Assembly: GCA_030248225.1 (NCBI GenBank)
Contig: JASANE010010105.1
Location: forward strand, 41,106 to 105,105
Origin: Trileptium ribeirensis
Lineage: Eukaryota; Nematoda; Enoplea; Enoplida; Thoracostomopsidae
Length of the DNA stretch: 64,000 bases
Direction: 5' to 3'
In this document: one piece after another, positions 1-13,179 of the stretch
Layout: each line of letters opens with the position of its first letter
Position numbering within the stretch: position 1 is the stretch's first letter
The notes under the pieces: generated by a model
Told to the model about the DNA's origin: nothing
What the model saw: the letters and a program-made list of their open reading frames with translations, nothing else
The model's database searches: none
Program-made: the position numbers and the translations under genes

Positions 1-1290
1 TTGATCGTAGATCGTTATATAACCGTTGCGTATAGCAAACCATGACTCACTATGCTCGACACTCTCGCTATGTACATAGATACTTTCCAGTACTTCGGTT
101 TGCACTGCCGACGTTTCCTTGATCACAACGGGTCGATATTAGTAATGAAGTATGATCACATGTTCACCGTATTATTGTTGTTGTTCTTCCTCGTATCAAA
201 TCATATGTTTTTGCCATAAAGGCACCCATTGGTACACTTGATTCATATTGCATTACCATGATTATACCGAGTGCCATATAGCCATCTGTACTTGCCATAA
301 AGGCACCCAGTTATATGCTTGATTTATACCATATTACCATGCAGATATCCATCGCTATACACTTGATTTATACCATTATTCATGCGTATAATTGATATTA
401 TAATTGTACCGATCTATTATACACAGTTGTACCATCGTTACCATATATATACAACTGCGTTGTCATGATTGTATTGATTTCATTGCATCACTGTTATTTG
501 CCGTAGTCATGAAGGCACATAACTATATACCATTTATTAGTATTCCTAATGCTATTTTCATGATTGCCACTGTAAATTGTTGTACCTTTGGTATATACGT
601 ATTTGTCTATATATCGGTTCATGCGCAATCGCTCATGATCAGGTCGATTTCTGGATTGGAATTGTTGAATTTTACGCATGTTTATTATTATAGGTATGAC
701 GATTTGGGTTTGGCGAGCCCTTGCCATACCCGAACCGCGAACAGATAGGACGGTACAACTGCCGCAGCCCCTCGAATTATCAAATTATTAGGAAATTTTC
801 CTTACCCCGCGCGATAGAACTAAGACAAAATTTTGCCCAATATTGCGAGAAACATTGGCCGTAACGAAAACGATCCTCCGCAAAAGTGAGTCCACAAAAA
901 GAAATGGCTGTTTGCCCTATAGCGAACAGCAATCGAGGAAAATTTCTTAAAGTTAAAAGTCAAAATTGCCGATATTAAATTCACCAGTGTTGCGGTTAAG
1001 AAAATACACTGGTAAATTGTCAAGATAAATAAAATATCAGCTACCAACGTTCATTTTTCTGGCTTAGTTAGCTGATAAAATGTAATTTAAAATGTCAATT
1101 TCGAATACTCGGAAATGAGGTTCTTTGCGGCTTCAGTCTATAACTCCGGAACCGTTGGCAAATCGTGAATCGAGACCTGAACATTTTTGATGAAGAATTC
1201 TTCGGTCTTTACAAGAGAGCGGTCCCGTGGATATCCGATCAGGATCCGCCAACTTATTCAGGAATATATATGTACATACCTAGTAAAATT
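1..1290. repeat. Dispersed LTR-like repeat, copy A (cut by window start)
   Basis: This stretch matches 14311-15707 (copy B) and, more weakly, 11981-13175 (copy C). Shared landmarks with copy B, in the same order, are a run ending GGCGAGCCCTTGCCATACCC (about 713-731 here, about 15194-15212 in B), blocks around CCATAAAGGCACC and CATAACTCCGGAACCGTTG, and GTCCCGTGGATAT near the end. Copies B and C both begin TGTAACAGATCC, so solo LTRs of one retrotransposon family are possible, but no clear 3' boundary or target duplication was found. Open frames inside look accidental. Confidence 0.55.
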
Positions 1291-3740
1291 ATATGTGATT
1301 AGTTACTTTGACAATTGACTCGTACACAGTGTTTAAATGTTATCGTTGGAACTCTTACACCCGAGGCTTCTGTTTGAGCCAGGGACAAACCCGCTGTGTC
1401 CTTCTGGATACAGTACCTCATGAAATACAAGGGAATTTTCCCGATATGCGTGTAACCCAGCACTGGAACCCTTTTCTACGACATTTGCATTATGTTTGTT
1501 TGTTTAGCAGCGTCTTGTTTCTACGGACGCTGGTCCCAAATATAAAAGCATATATGTTATATGTAGGCCTACATAGAATAAATACACACAATTTATATTT
1601 ATACATTATATATATATATATGTATTATGAGTTATATTTTCATTAAGCAAACAATTAAATCGACATTTATTTTATATCCAAGTTAGATTTAACGTCCATT
1701 GGCAGACGTACTGATACTTCTGCACTAACGCACCGTTAGTTTAAGCCAATTACTTAGGTAAATAAGGTCCAATTTAATCGCCAGTTTCATATAAACGTGA
1801 TATTGGATTTGTATAAAGTGGCTAGCTGAAGTTTGTTATCAGCAGAGTCGAGAAGCTTTCTTCGATTAAGTAAATATAAACTTTATATAAATAAGATATA
1901 AAATTTGAAAAGATTTGAATAAAGTAAACAGTGCGCTATGGATTGCCCAGGACAGTTCGCTTGATATATTAACTGAGTCTGCAGTTATAATGAAGTTAAA
2001 TGATTTATTGGAGTTTAGTATAAATTTAATATTGATTTGGTACCTCAAACTTTGCTGACGGTTAAGGATTAAAAGTGGCCTCAAAAGTAGGGCATTTAGT
2101 CGCAAATGTGCTGACTGAGGAGTTTAGCGTAACAGTTTGAGCTTTAACGACCCGATAAATCTCATGTAATTGTCGGCCGAATTCCTTGCAATGGATCCGC
2201 TACCGGTTTACGGCAGTAGTCCCCAAATGAAAAGCTTATTGGGTTATAGCACAAGCTTCTGAGATTCCAGTCTCAATTACTTTGTTTCTTATTGGTCAAG
2301 AGCAAGCAAAGCAGTCGAGGTTCGCTGCCCCGACAAAAATAGCAAGTTCAGCTTGACTTCGGCAGCACAAAGTTCGGTCGGCTTTACAGACCGGCTCTGA
2401 TGCTCTTCAGTATTAGTTGTTGTTACCGACTTATTGCTTTAAATTTTGCTCGGCTTTCTTGCTTTTGGTTTTGCGTTTGGATGGACGAGCTATGGATGCA
2501 GCAACGAAGGGGCTTGAGTATGTAAGTGTGGACAGGGAGGACCCGGCGAGTAGTCCAGCGTCATAAATTTTAGATAAGGTAGGCCCGGAGATGAGTTGAC
2601 TTCTAATAGGACCGAAAGATGAGTCAATAAGTTCTAGCATTTAACACTTAGTGATTCCCTGTCCACGCTTTCTTTTTCATGATAGACTGACCCGTTCTAG
2701 GTTGTCTCGCAAATCCATAACGGTGGTCAGGCGTGGGACAATTCGCTTAGTTAGTCGAAGTTCTGAACCTCCCTCGGTCATTGTGTTAAGTTACAAACAA
2801 ATGCGACACTCGCGACTAGACCTATTTTACAAGTTTTCGGGAGTCGAGTTAGGAGTTGAAACAAAACATTTTGAACCGATCGAGGTTAAATAACTGGAGG
2901 CCACTGGCTTATTAAAATAAACCTCCAGGAAGGTATAGATCACAAATCCAAATTTTTAACATTACCGGGTGGAACTACAAAAGGGAAAACCGGTCTGGTC
3001 TGTGAGCAGGTGACAGAGCCAACCTCCCTTGGGACCTTAAAGGCAGTACCGCTTAGACTACGTGCGCATCCCGCCCGGCAGGATCATAACATATCCTGTG
3101 AAGCGCTCTTGCGGCTTGCTAAGCTCCGTAGCTTCCTGGGGCTGATCCGAAAAGAAAAATTAACCCAATTGGGTCCGCCCTCGAGTTTACGATAGCCGCG
3201 GTCGTATGGGCACTGCGTTTTGGAAGTATTCAATGCAGCAGCGTCACGTCGTTATTACAATCATATAAATTTTTGACCAATTACGCTCTAAATGCAATTG
3301 GGTTAAAACCATTTACACCGATTTGATTATGACATAGAGAAAGCAAGAAAACCAATCGTTTCACCATTATGATAGTGGAGCATAACACAATATTTATCCC
3401 GCTTACCGGGGTACTTTTCAAAGTCGCACAATGTTGATGACCTATGAACAGTTTATAAAGTCTAGAATAGTAAATTTTTGATCAACAATAATGTGTCAAT
3501 TTAGCATCAAACAAGTCCTCTACTACCGCGAATTTAACGGAAATTTAATCGTGATTTCCGACGATACAACACATTATGTCTGTACACAATATTGCAGAAA
3601 TATCTCAAGGGCAAACATACTATAAATTGTAATGTGGGTTTTGTTTCAATCGAATACTAGCAAACTCTTTTTAATGACATAAATTACATATATTCTCGGA
3701 CTCATTTCACGGCTTTAAGCTTGGAAAGATGTCTCAGGAA
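1291..3740. other. No supported gene; possible retroelement debris
   Basis: About 1300-2150 is AT-rich and shows nothing recognisable. About 2150-3250 is more GC-rich. On the plus strand near 3080-3230 short stretches resemble the end of reverse transcriptase and the start of RNase H of an LTR element (for example AAVVWALR), but frames change and no catalytic block is visible. I could not find a further RIG-I-like helicase exon here on the minus strand. Confidence 0.3.
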
Positions 3741-3821
3741 CGCCGCTTACAATATGGATTTTGTTAGCATGAAAGGGGCAAACTGAGGAAAACACAATAA
3801 TAGTGGGTTTGCGCTACTAAC

Positions 3822-3988
3822 CTTTGCGGCATTTTTCTCTTCCAAGTGCTTTAATATTATCTGAGTTGCCACGAAAGTTTTGCCACAACCTGTAGGCGCC
3901 ATTGCAATTATATTTCGACCAAACAACGCACGTGGGATTAGTTCTTTTTGATAATTGCGTAAGACCAGGGTTTCCACTTTCCTTGTAT
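3822..3988 (-). CDS. RIG-I-like receptor, helicase exon (Walker A)
   Basis: This exon encodes about 55 residues. It begins after an AG acceptor (ending 3989) and ends at a GT donor (3821-3820, GTTAGT). The translation contains LRNYQKEL, like the Q-motif region of RIG-I/MDA5/LGP2 and Dicer helicases, then the ATP-binding motif APTGCGKT (3876-3899) and TFVATQIILKHLEEK. RIG-I-like receptors are cytosolic ATPases that sense viral double-stranded RNA. The exon takes 2 bases to complete the codon left open by the exon at 4879-5196 and ends in phase 0. The remaining helicase and C-terminal RNA-binding exons were not found downstream, so they lie beyond the window or are lost. Dicer is the main alternative, but the upstream CARD-like exon argues against it. 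Confidence 0.68.
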
Positions 3989-4878
3989 CTAGAAAAAAAT
4001 TTGTTCTACGTTATAGCATGAACAAACAATGCAGTCAGAAAACTTATCACTGGTTGCCGACAAGATTCCTAAATTATTAAATCCTAGCAAACATATCAGT
4101 AAACAGTGCCTTCTAACCATCATCGAATTATAGATTTGGATTGTCCTTGGCTTCTCTAAATAGGGGGATAGAGCAAGTATATTCGCTTCCCCGCAGCTTC
4201 CCCTTAGTTCATGCCCTTGGGTAAATTCGAACATCACTCAGTTAATTATTTTAGGTACTTTCCTGTCCGGAAATTTAACGAATTTTCACCGATTGTCTAA
4301 AAATAAACAAACCTTTCCATATTCTAGTTACAAATAACCAAATTTTTCTCTTCTGGGCTAAATATCAGCAAAAATTTTCCCTTTCTAGATATGCACTATT
4401 GCAACCTGCTGTTAGATTATACACAGTTGACGTTTTTCGACAGTTATAGTACTTTATCGTCCCCCAGTCTACCTGGAGATCACACCGGGTAAGCTAGTGG
4501 AGTCGCCCTCTCCCCAAAATAATTCCAATTCCAATAGGTCCGAACTGAGGCACCGTCGATATAAATTTGCTAATTTGGAGAGTCCAATCTCTGAGAGTAA
4601 AATTTGGTAACTGGTTACCGGGCGCAATGATATTCAGTCGCCACTGATAATATCTGGATATCGATGACCATCACTACTAACTGAATACATTTATAACTTA
4701 CATGGTCCGATATGTTTCGGGTCTGATATAGCTCGCGTCATCGAGAACTAGTTTCAATCATGGAATTTAATCTCGATTTCCATTTTAATGAAAATTTTAA
4801 ATACTATGCCAGCCGCTGCAAATAGAAAAACGTTGCGGTTATGCTCCCACAGCTCTGTCGCCAAACTGTTTTACTTAC

Positions 4879-5196
4879 TTGCCAAATATTGATCAAGTGC
4901 TTTATTCCGTGTCCGCGCAGCCACCGTTTCACTGATAATTCGATGCTTTTCCATATGGTTTTTAAACGCCATCGAATCACGGTCTATACTGAATCCTTTC
5001 GCATTAGCTGAACCACTGCTCAGATTGGACACAAAATCTGCCTCCGATCCATCTTCGCAACTCCATTCATTCGTGTTATCGTTTTTTTGCTTTATCATAT
5101 CTTGTTCGGATATGCTTGACGTTGACGGCACGAAGGTCACTGAACTATCGCTACAGTCTGTATCTTCGGCTGATATGATTTGGTGAACATCAACAA
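4879..5196 (-). CDS. RIG-I-like receptor, inter-domain linker exon
   Basis: The reading frame is open for 105 codons, from an acceptor (TTCAG just above 5196) to a strong donor GTAAGT (4878-4873). The protein is hydrophilic, rich in Ser, Asp and Glu, with no folded domain I recognise, as expected for the linker between CARDs and helicase in RIG-I-like receptors. The exon begins with two bases that complete the codon left by the CARD-like exon and leaves one base that is completed by the helicase exon. This phase match across three exons is the main reason to treat them as one gene. The end of the exon (TRNKALDQYLA) runs smoothly into the helicase start. Confidence 0.58.
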
Positions 5197-5765
5197 CTGA
5201 AGTATATCAAAGCATTATGAGTATAGTGTCTTCACACCGCTGCTGTATATCGCTTACTAGTGATTTTGCGAAATATCCTGACAAACTGCTTAAATATAAA
5301 ACATAAAGGTAAAGCGGCGTAGTAAGTACTGAATTATATATTTCGAAAATGACGAGTAAAAACACGGCTAAAATGATAATTATTAATAAGTAAGCGCACA
5401 TTAAAAACTGCTATAATGCTAAAAAAACATGTATCTAGACAGCGCAGGTCGATCACCCGTGTAAAGATTTTCAATTGTGGAGAATCTCAAATGAAATGCA
5501 GTTCGTTTAACCAGATAGGAAGATTTAATTCTAGATTTAACACAATTAATTTCGACCAGCATAAGATGATGATCTATGCATTATAGTTGTATGTTGATGA
5601 GTTATTCTGGTCGCCTGGAACTACGCTCAGGTGTGCCGATTTTGTTACTAGAACAGAAAGCAGTACGTGTCCACAGCTACGGCTATAGTCCGATGGCATA
5701 ACTCAACTAAAATATGTTTTAAGTAACGTACTGGTAAAAACTGTTTACTTTCGTCAAATTATTAC

Positions 5766-5915
5766 CTTTTTTCGTAACATATTCTGGGTCAATAGCGTCT
5801 CGTATGGCTTCGAAACCTCTTGCACCGAGACAGTCCATGAATTGACGGTACCAATGTTCGTTGTTCTGTCGTTTTGGAAGTTCTTGCAGAAACAAGCAAT
5901 TGGCTGTCTGCTTTC
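5766..5915 (-). CDS. RIG-I-like receptor, CARD-like exon
   Basis: This is a 150-base exon between an acceptor (TCATATAG ending 5916) and a donor GTAATA (5765-5760). The translation includes FLQELPKRQNN, HWYRQFMDCLGARG and FEAIRDAIDPE, which resembles the last helices of RIG-I/MDA5 CARDs (a Trp-x-x-x-Phe-x-(D/E)-x-Leu pattern followed by a short helix). CARDs pass the signal to a mitochondrial adaptor after RNA binding. The exon enters with 2 bases and leaves 1, matching its downstream neighbour. Earlier exons with the first helices or a second CARD were not identified between 6000 and 10000. Confidence 0.55.
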
Positions 5916-5931
5916 CTATATGAAAATGCAT

Positions 5932-8900
5932 TTTGAAATTGCGATCAGAAACAAAATTACAACCAAAAAATTAAAATTTGCGACTGGTATGTGAAGGTCA
6001 ATTCCGGAAACGATGTATATAACGAGGATGAGGTGAGTGTTCATCTTGACTATACAAAAACCGACAACGGTAAATGCTTGTGGTCCTGTCACTACTTGTA
6101 CTATACGTAATACCTTCGGCTGAAGCGCAGTAAGACATCTTCAAATACCAACCTTGGACGGTGATGTCGCCACTCTGAGGACAAACCAATGTCACCAAGG
6201 CAACCTCAATGGTGTATTAGTTGTCCCAGTGAACACAGAATGATGGTTTTATATATTAATAACCAAAACTACTATGACTTCTATGTGGCGGTTCGAAGCA
6301 GCGATACCAAATTAAGATATCAACCAAAACCCATGCATGAAAAACAAATATTCGGACCCCGTGCATGAAAGACAATAGCTACGAAGCTACTGAAATCATA
6401 ATGTATTTTTCAGCGTATGTCATATTCAACATTATAAGCTACTAAGTCATGAATCCGCCACTGTCCGCAGAACTTCCAATCATGCGTTTTTATCCACATA
6501 GTGATCAAGGCAATCGTGCAGATAAAGCCTCTACAGTAATCCGATTTGCGAAAAGCAAGCTATACCATTATCGTTAACCTAAGATTTAGACATGCTTAAC
6601 ATATGCTAGTAGCTTGTTTTATCGCCAAGATTGTGAATTCTGAGTGTTGAATATTTAATTTAGCGAAATGGGCACAGCAAATTGAGCATTAAATTACCAA
6701 AAGCCAGTGAATATCAGCGGTATTGCTTGAATAGTTCAGAAGTTCAGATGTACACGGTTATAATTTTACTTGCAATGTGGAGTTAAACAGGGGATAAATT
6801 ACTCTTCCAATTGAGACCAAATCCACCCGCACTGCTCGTGCGGTTGCGGAGATATTACTATTTTCGCGTGTTTGAGGTCACATGTGATCATTGAAAGCCA
6901 GTTTTGACCTAATCCGGAAACGTAAATAATGAAAATAACAACGTATATTTGCAGCTATAAAGAGAATGAATTGCTCTACAAAATGAAACTAAAAACCCAT
7001 ATACCACGAGTGGTTGTGGAGATATTAGTATTTTTGAGTATTTTGGGTCTAATGGACCCATTTTAAAACCCGTATTGACCAAAAACTTATATCCTAGGTG
7101 AACCTATCTGCATTTGTCGAGTTATAATAAAGCAATTTGGGGTTCCTTGGAAAAGGATCCTAACACCTTTGGCCCTTTTTTCGGGTGAATATGCTGAAAT
7201 TTGCAATTCGAGGTCAAATAGACATATCAACCTTTCAAATAAACTATTACAGAAATAAATTCACCCAGCCAAAGTTGAGTTATGCGTGTCACCCTAAAAA
7301 CCAATAAAATGGACATGTCAAATTTCACCACTGTCACGGCTAGTAAGGATTCTCCGCTTCACTCGTTTCACTCACTACAACATTCAGCAGTTAATAAGGT
7401 TTAGACTGTGCCTAATACAAATTCGAGGGCTGCGTAATACAAATTTTGTCACTTGAATGAATGACAATTGTTCTTAAACTTACAGTAACAAAACAACCTA
7501 GGTGGGTGTTTGTAACAGTTGGTTTGCCGAATCAGATCGCTGCGGTGTATGTGCAAGTTGAACCTGTACAACCTGCAGTGCATAATAAGGATGTATCTGG
7601 CTTATCCCCCCGTAGGGAGGAGCAGTCCCATGCTTGGCCTGCCCCGGTTCGTGTGAAGGTGCCCCCGATTCATACTACCCCTAATAATTTTGGTCGCACT
7701 CCAGTTGACGAACCGAGCGGCCGCATCTAATACTTGGGTCACAGTGCGGCTCAGGTATTGACGAATAACCAAACACTTGAGGTTAACGGTGGTTCTAGGT
7801 TTTGAACCTAAAATTAAATATTCATTGAAATATGTTGTAAATATAGTCTTGAATTTACGGTTGGTGCCGAAATACCTCATAATTTGCATAGATGCCACCA
7901 TAAAAATGAAGACATAAGTATAAATAAAAATTATCTGTGCCGGGGACCGCCCCCCATATCTGCCGACCCCGGTTCAGGCAGCCGTCCCCTATAGTTTTAC
8001 GCTCCCGGTTAGTCCTCCATATATTATGACCCGGCGGAGATGTGTGAGAGAAGCCAGTGTATTACTTATAAGCTTAAGCCGAACCTTTACACCTAGAACA
8101 TGGCACTACAATATAAACAATTCTGAGTATGTTACAATGTTGTATATCTACCTAACATAAATTGCACAAGCACCACAAATTTTGTCAATCAATGCCACCC
8201 CTGATGTGAAGTCAAGAATTGTATTCTTAGTAATGCACTGCGTTTATCATTTAATTTACGAAGTATTATGCACAGTTGGTCAGTTACTACAGCACCTTTC
8301 TTCAAAAGGCACAGCATTAAGTAATTTTCTTTCAAAACCTGAGAAACCGACAATTACAGGATTTCTATGGAGTAACATTAAACAGTATGTCTAGTAACCT
8401 GAAGCGATAGGAAACGGAACGAAATTTACAAGTCTACGCTCGGTGTGTTGCGTCCACATTCAGTATGACGCGGCTTATGCAGATATGCATAGTGGAAGGC
8501 ATTCTTGTCCCGCTGGCTGACCGAAAAAACAGGCAGATACCAGGTTGACAGACAAATATAATATTTTCAGCTTTCTTGGTTATTGAAGGTTGCAGAGAGG
8601 CAATACCAATATCACCATAATGCATTCAGTAAATTCAACGTAAAAGTTACTTTTAATATTATGGTTCCGGCTGGTGGTTCTGGTACGCCCTTGTTGCTAG
8701 ATAGTGCCCAAAAATTTGTTTAATGCCTAGGCTCTGGCCTGTCCACAACCCGCCGAAAAGTGTGGGGGGACTTTGGGGCCCACCATGTTCATTCTGGGGA
8801 AAATTTCAAAATGGGAGAATAAATATTGCTTAAAAATAATAAATTTTTCTATATTTGCAATAATTTCACGGTCGTTCATGTATTTTCATGCATGTATGTT

Positions 8901-10004
8901 TGTTGCATGTAATAGTGGTAATTATGTTTAAAAACAGTTTACATACAAAAAACATCAATTTCTATGTGTCTGAAACATCAAAAATTTTTGGATTTAGTTG
9001 AACATGGGTGGTCTCGGCAGAGTGGAAGGTGGACGAACAAGGAGAAAATCTCACGAACATGGGAGATTTGGAAAGTGGGGGTGCCCCATCCCCCCACGTT
9101 GACAGGCCAGAAGCTAATTAGTACAAAAATTATTAATTTGGTTACAATTTCAGAAAGCATTTACAGAAGTTCGTATTAGTGAAACATCGAATGGGGCAAC
9201 AATTAGCCAAATGGTTGACGAACGGGGATCTCAAGAACCGCTACGCTGATGGCCATGAACACAGCGCTGTAGCGCTCACCTTTCATAGCAGCACATTACT
9301 GTAGAAAATTATCGTATAGTCATTGTATATTTCACAGAGCAACGTCGCAGCTATTGGTACATAAGCACTAAAGAAGTGCCCTCAAGGAATAAGAAGCCAT
9401 GGAAGAAGCTATGTTGAAGAAATGGCCGATATTCAGGTCAGTATTACGTGGGCTCAGCATGCTAACGTTTAAATTCATTATTAGAGTGATCCATGAATAT
9501 CTTTGGTAGTATTATGGTCTGTTACCAAAATCTCGTCAACCAAAACTTACTTTTTGCCGTTGGAAATCGGCAGTATCATTCTTGACAATATCATGGCGAT
9601 GAACAGCAGAACCAAACTAATTAGCAAGATTGGTGCACAAATAAAACGAAATCAATTACCTCGAATGGCTTAGCAATATTACCACGAATTGTTGCGGAAG
9701 ATTAAAAAATATTCTATCAGCCACCAGTTGGATAATTTACCCTGGCTTCTCTATTCACTGAAAATTTTGGCAGGGGCAAGAACCAGGGGCCTCTTGGTTC
9801 GGAACTGGGGGAGGGAATTTGTCATTTGTCATTAATGGCATCACCTGGGTTTAACGTTTATGCCGAAATTTTATATTTTAGCGAAAAACCTATAATCGCA
9901 AATATTTAAGGAAAAATGCTAAAATTCAATGCAACCTGTTATCGAATTTTTTTCCTTAAATTTATTTAAGGGAATCTTCGTAAATTACGAAGTTAGCCAC
10001 CTAC
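5932..10004. other. No supported gene; tandem-like repeat at 6830-7090
   Basis: Two diverged units, roughly 172 bases apart, share GGAGATATTA and TTTTGACC-like ends (about 6840-6910 and 7010-7085). Around 7930-8050 is a short GC-richer patch (GCCGGGGACCGCCCCCC) with no recognisable content. Apart from these I see only short, non-convincing open frames, and no upstream CARD exon. Confidence 0.35.
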
Positions 10005-10196
10005 CAACGTATTTTTGTACCGTCTTCAATGTTCCTAAAATCATAGCGTCGGCAAACGACAAAGCCATATCTTTGACTATAACAACGCAGTCGAGTGTAT
10101 CCAGTATATTGGTTCGCGATACAGCAGACAAGACACGTTCATAGTTTTTAATATCGTTGATATCAGAACATTCAAATTCCAGCCGAAATTCTTCTT
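10005..10196 (-). CDS. Candidate exon, product unrecognised
   Basis: A 192-base open stretch lies between a plausible acceptor (ATATTTTTAG ending 10197) and a plausible donor GTAGGT (10004-9999). The translation includes EEFRLEFECSDINDI, VLSAVSRTN and LDCVVIVKDMA. The LDCVVIV segment recalls the beta-strand before the active site in caspases, but the Ser-His-Gly that should follow is absent, so I do not assign it. It enters with 2 bases and leaves 1. It could be an isolated open frame. Confidence 0.22.
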
Positions 10197-10319
10197 CTAA
10201 AAATATTATACTCAAACCCAAAAAACCCACCAGGCAACAAATTTCACAGGAAATTTGAGCCGTACAAATTACAACACAGCGCCCAAATGTACAAAAAGCT
10301 GTAACTTCATTCATAAAAA

Positions 10320-11445
10320 GTCAGGAGCATAGCATTTTAAATTCAGGCGCAAACATTTTTATTCGTTAACAGATGCTTTGTTAGAACATGTACTAGTAGG
10401 AAAGAATGCGAAAAGGCATGGAAAAAGAAACCTCTGACAAAAATATTATTGAGGCAGGATTAGGTAAAGTGTGCTTAATTGGTTGTGCGAAATAGGCTTG
10501 CCGGTGAAAAATTCTATCCCATAAATAACGCAAAACCTAGTCATTGCTATATTGGAAAAAATGCGCTACGGCAATAATTGTTTTGCTTTCAAAAATGCAT
10601 TTATTCGCTTAATATACTGGAAACATGTCGTCAGTCATTGCGGTGGAAATATGCTGTATTGTTTTTAATTTAACTAGATGTGATTTGGTGTGCTGCGCTT
10701 AGTATTATGGTTAGTGCTACAGTAGGATATTGCGATGCAAAATGTGCTTTTCAGCATAAACAGTTTCGCATTCATAATAGAAAAATTTTTGAAACTAGCA
10801 GGTACATTACCCCTGACCATGTACACCAATCTTTCACTTTATGACAAAACTAATAATACGTATGATGCGTATGATAATGTTTACAGCAAACCGCAACAGA
10901 TAGTATAACAGAGCTCGAGCGCTTGAGTGATCTTTCACTTTCTTAAAACATTGTCACCCAAGCACAACCCTTCGAAGTTACAACAAACTGAGATGTAATT
11001 AATTATGTTACTTGATGAATCATGTTGTTTTAATGCAATTAAAAAACTATAGAAATTACAAACTCCACGAGTAAATAATTTTTAATTTGCCTCATCGAAA
11101 TCTATGCATACTCAAAACGTAGCCTAATCCTATTATATTTATTTCCGACCCGCTATTTAAGATGTATCTCTTTCATGAATAAATAGATAACAGATAACGT
11201 TCTAAGAAGTAATATGCTTGTCAAATTATTTTGAGATTCGTATACACGGACCACTGGCAAGATTCCCACTACGCTGTTCATTTCGGCGATATCTGTCAAA
11301 TTCAGTTGCGTGATTTTTACTCTTCTGATAGTCCACAGACATATGAGTAAACGAAAACTGGACATAGTCATTTGATATATATATAAATTTTACGCAGCAT
11401 TTCCTCCGTAACACGAAAAATATTCTGTGTTACCCGCGTTCCCCT
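10320..11445. other. Intergenic, nothing recognised
   Basis: AT-rich sequence on both strands. I found no motif-bearing reading frame, tandem array or mobile-element end here. Confidence 0.4.
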
Positions 11446-11454
11446 ATTTTTGAC

Positions 11455-11960
11455 CAATGTTTCATTAATGGTAGTCTGCCGCAACAGTGGCTTTGGGCAG
11501 ATGTAGATCCTATATACGAAAAGAGCTATCTATGCGGGTGTTCAAACCACCGCCCAATACGCTGCAGTCGAACAACTTCAAAGTTACCGAAGCATTTTTA
11601 ATGAAGCGCTTACTGGGCATTTACAAAAGTAGTTTTTTGAATACATGGATTTAAGCACATCAATATGGATTTTTATCTAAACACTATACCAAATACTTTG
11701 CTGATGACGTTAAATTATATACAAACACTGAATCAAAAATTTTCGAACTTGGGGCCCAAAATCTTCAAACAACGCTCTGGTTACACGAAAAGTAGTCAGA
11801 AAAATGGCAACTAAACACATCGGTGCCAAAGCGTAGCATACAGCACCTGGGATAGAATAATCTGGTGGATATATTACTCTATGTAATGCAAGCCTACCTA
11901 TCGTAAACTAATTCAAGGACCTTGGTGTGTCATGTGTCGCAATCTAAAGTTTAATTCACA
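11455..11960 (+). pseudogene. Non-LTR retrotransposon reverse transcriptase fragment
   Basis: This is a decayed piece of a LINE reverse transcriptase. The first part (about 11460-11560) reads FINGSLPQQW and PIYEKS followed by a NHRPI block, the region ahead of the palm domain. After a deletion, about 11690-11830 reads YFADDVKLYTNTES, which contains the catalytic Ala-Asp-Asp block, and then the thumb region (QTTLWLHEK). A stop interrupts the last segment. The middle palm motifs are missing. It resembles the CR1/jockey group and differs from the LINE at 15934-18610. It lies directly before LTR-like copy C. Confidence 0.6.
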
Positions 11961-11980
11961 CTGTGATTACTTTGTATTTT

Positions 11981-13175
11981 TGTAACAGATCCCACTCTGG
12001 ATCGTTACGCGATACATTAATCCACACAACAGTGCAATGGGCAACATTACTAAACCTTAAGCTTATGTTCGTTATAGAGATCAGAGCAAAATTGGCGGTC
12101 TTGAACAAACTTCAATGTTCCTCCCCTGAGTGAGTACATGTGTGTATATGATTGAGTATATATTGATCGAGTACTTCTAACTGTGATAACCTTTTGCGTT
12201 ACTTGCGTTTACTGTCGTTTTATCACACTATAACTGTATCACCTATTGTTACCATCGTATGAACCACTGCTGCTAATGTATGACTTATCGTTATAATAAT
12301 TGTCTTATTGTTATTACCTATTGTCTTAATTGCTTGAATAATGGTCGAATACTTGATTTATACGCTTGACTTGTGGTTATATATAATTAACTACAAACAA
12401 ACCCTTTGAATTGTGCCTTTACTGTATATACTGTTTGTAAATAATTTCATGGTTGTTATTGACGTCTATGTTGGTCATGTAAAACTTGCATGACCTACAT
12501 GTCCATTATCTTAATAACTTGCGTATAATTGATGTTTCTGTTCGGCCGGATCTGGTAGGATACGTCGTGATGCCTTACAGGTCCAGACTCACGGTCATTA
12601 TCCGATTGTATCGTATTCTGCTGTGTACTTGAACGATTACGAAATGTTGTAGTAGAATATCATTGTGTATAAACGTATCCTGCCAGCCGGGTTTGGCGAG
12701 GTATCTCGTGGCACTTTACCATGACCTATCAGCGTTTTGCACTTGTATCACATGATTTTGTACCTCGTATTGGCTATAAAAATTTGACATTACGATAGTA
12801 GTTAAGGAATTTAGGATAAGCTAGGAAATTTGCTACCCTAGGAATCCCGTCCCGACGCCCCTACAGGTGAAAAAAGCATCTAGAGTTGTGGCTGTTCGCC
12901 GTGCAGCGAACATCAAATTCCATAAAACTAATAAAATTAAGTACGAAACACAAAATATAAAATTCCCCAGACATTTTCACTGGGGAAAGCAGAAAATTGA
13001 AGTTAAACAACATGACTTTTCAAGTGTCAATTGCTGTTCCGGCTCATAACTCCGGAAGGGATTACAATTTGTAGGAGCATATCAGGTTTTTCTGCCATAA
13101 AACTTTTCGGCCTTTCCAATGAGACCTGTCGCATACAAACCCGTTCAAAATGCACGGACAAATTAAGGAATAACT
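11981..13175. repeat. Dispersed LTR-like repeat, copy C
   Basis: It starts TGTAACAGATCC followed by GGATCGTTACG, the same start as copy B at 14311. Later landmarks are a GGGTTTGGCGAGGTAT block (about 12690), CATAACTCCGGAAGG (about 13044) and an AATGAGACC block (about 13118), each matching a position in copies A and B. It is the most diverged copy. No coding frame is supported. Confidence 0.45.
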
Positions 13176-13179
13176 GAGA

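Noticed and set aside
404..748. 114-codon plus-strand ORF rich in Ile, Tyr and Phe
   Set aside because: It lies inside the dispersed LTR-like repeat, the equivalent frame in copy B is not conserved, and composition reflects AT-rich sequence.
2430..3250. Possible LTR-element reverse transcriptase/RNase H region
   Set aside because: Only short similarities (LRSFLGLI, AAVVWALR) in different frames; no catalytic Asp block, so not called as a gene.
5998..6198. First CARD exon of the RIG-I-like gene
   Set aside because: The open frame has no CARD pattern and no matching splice phase.
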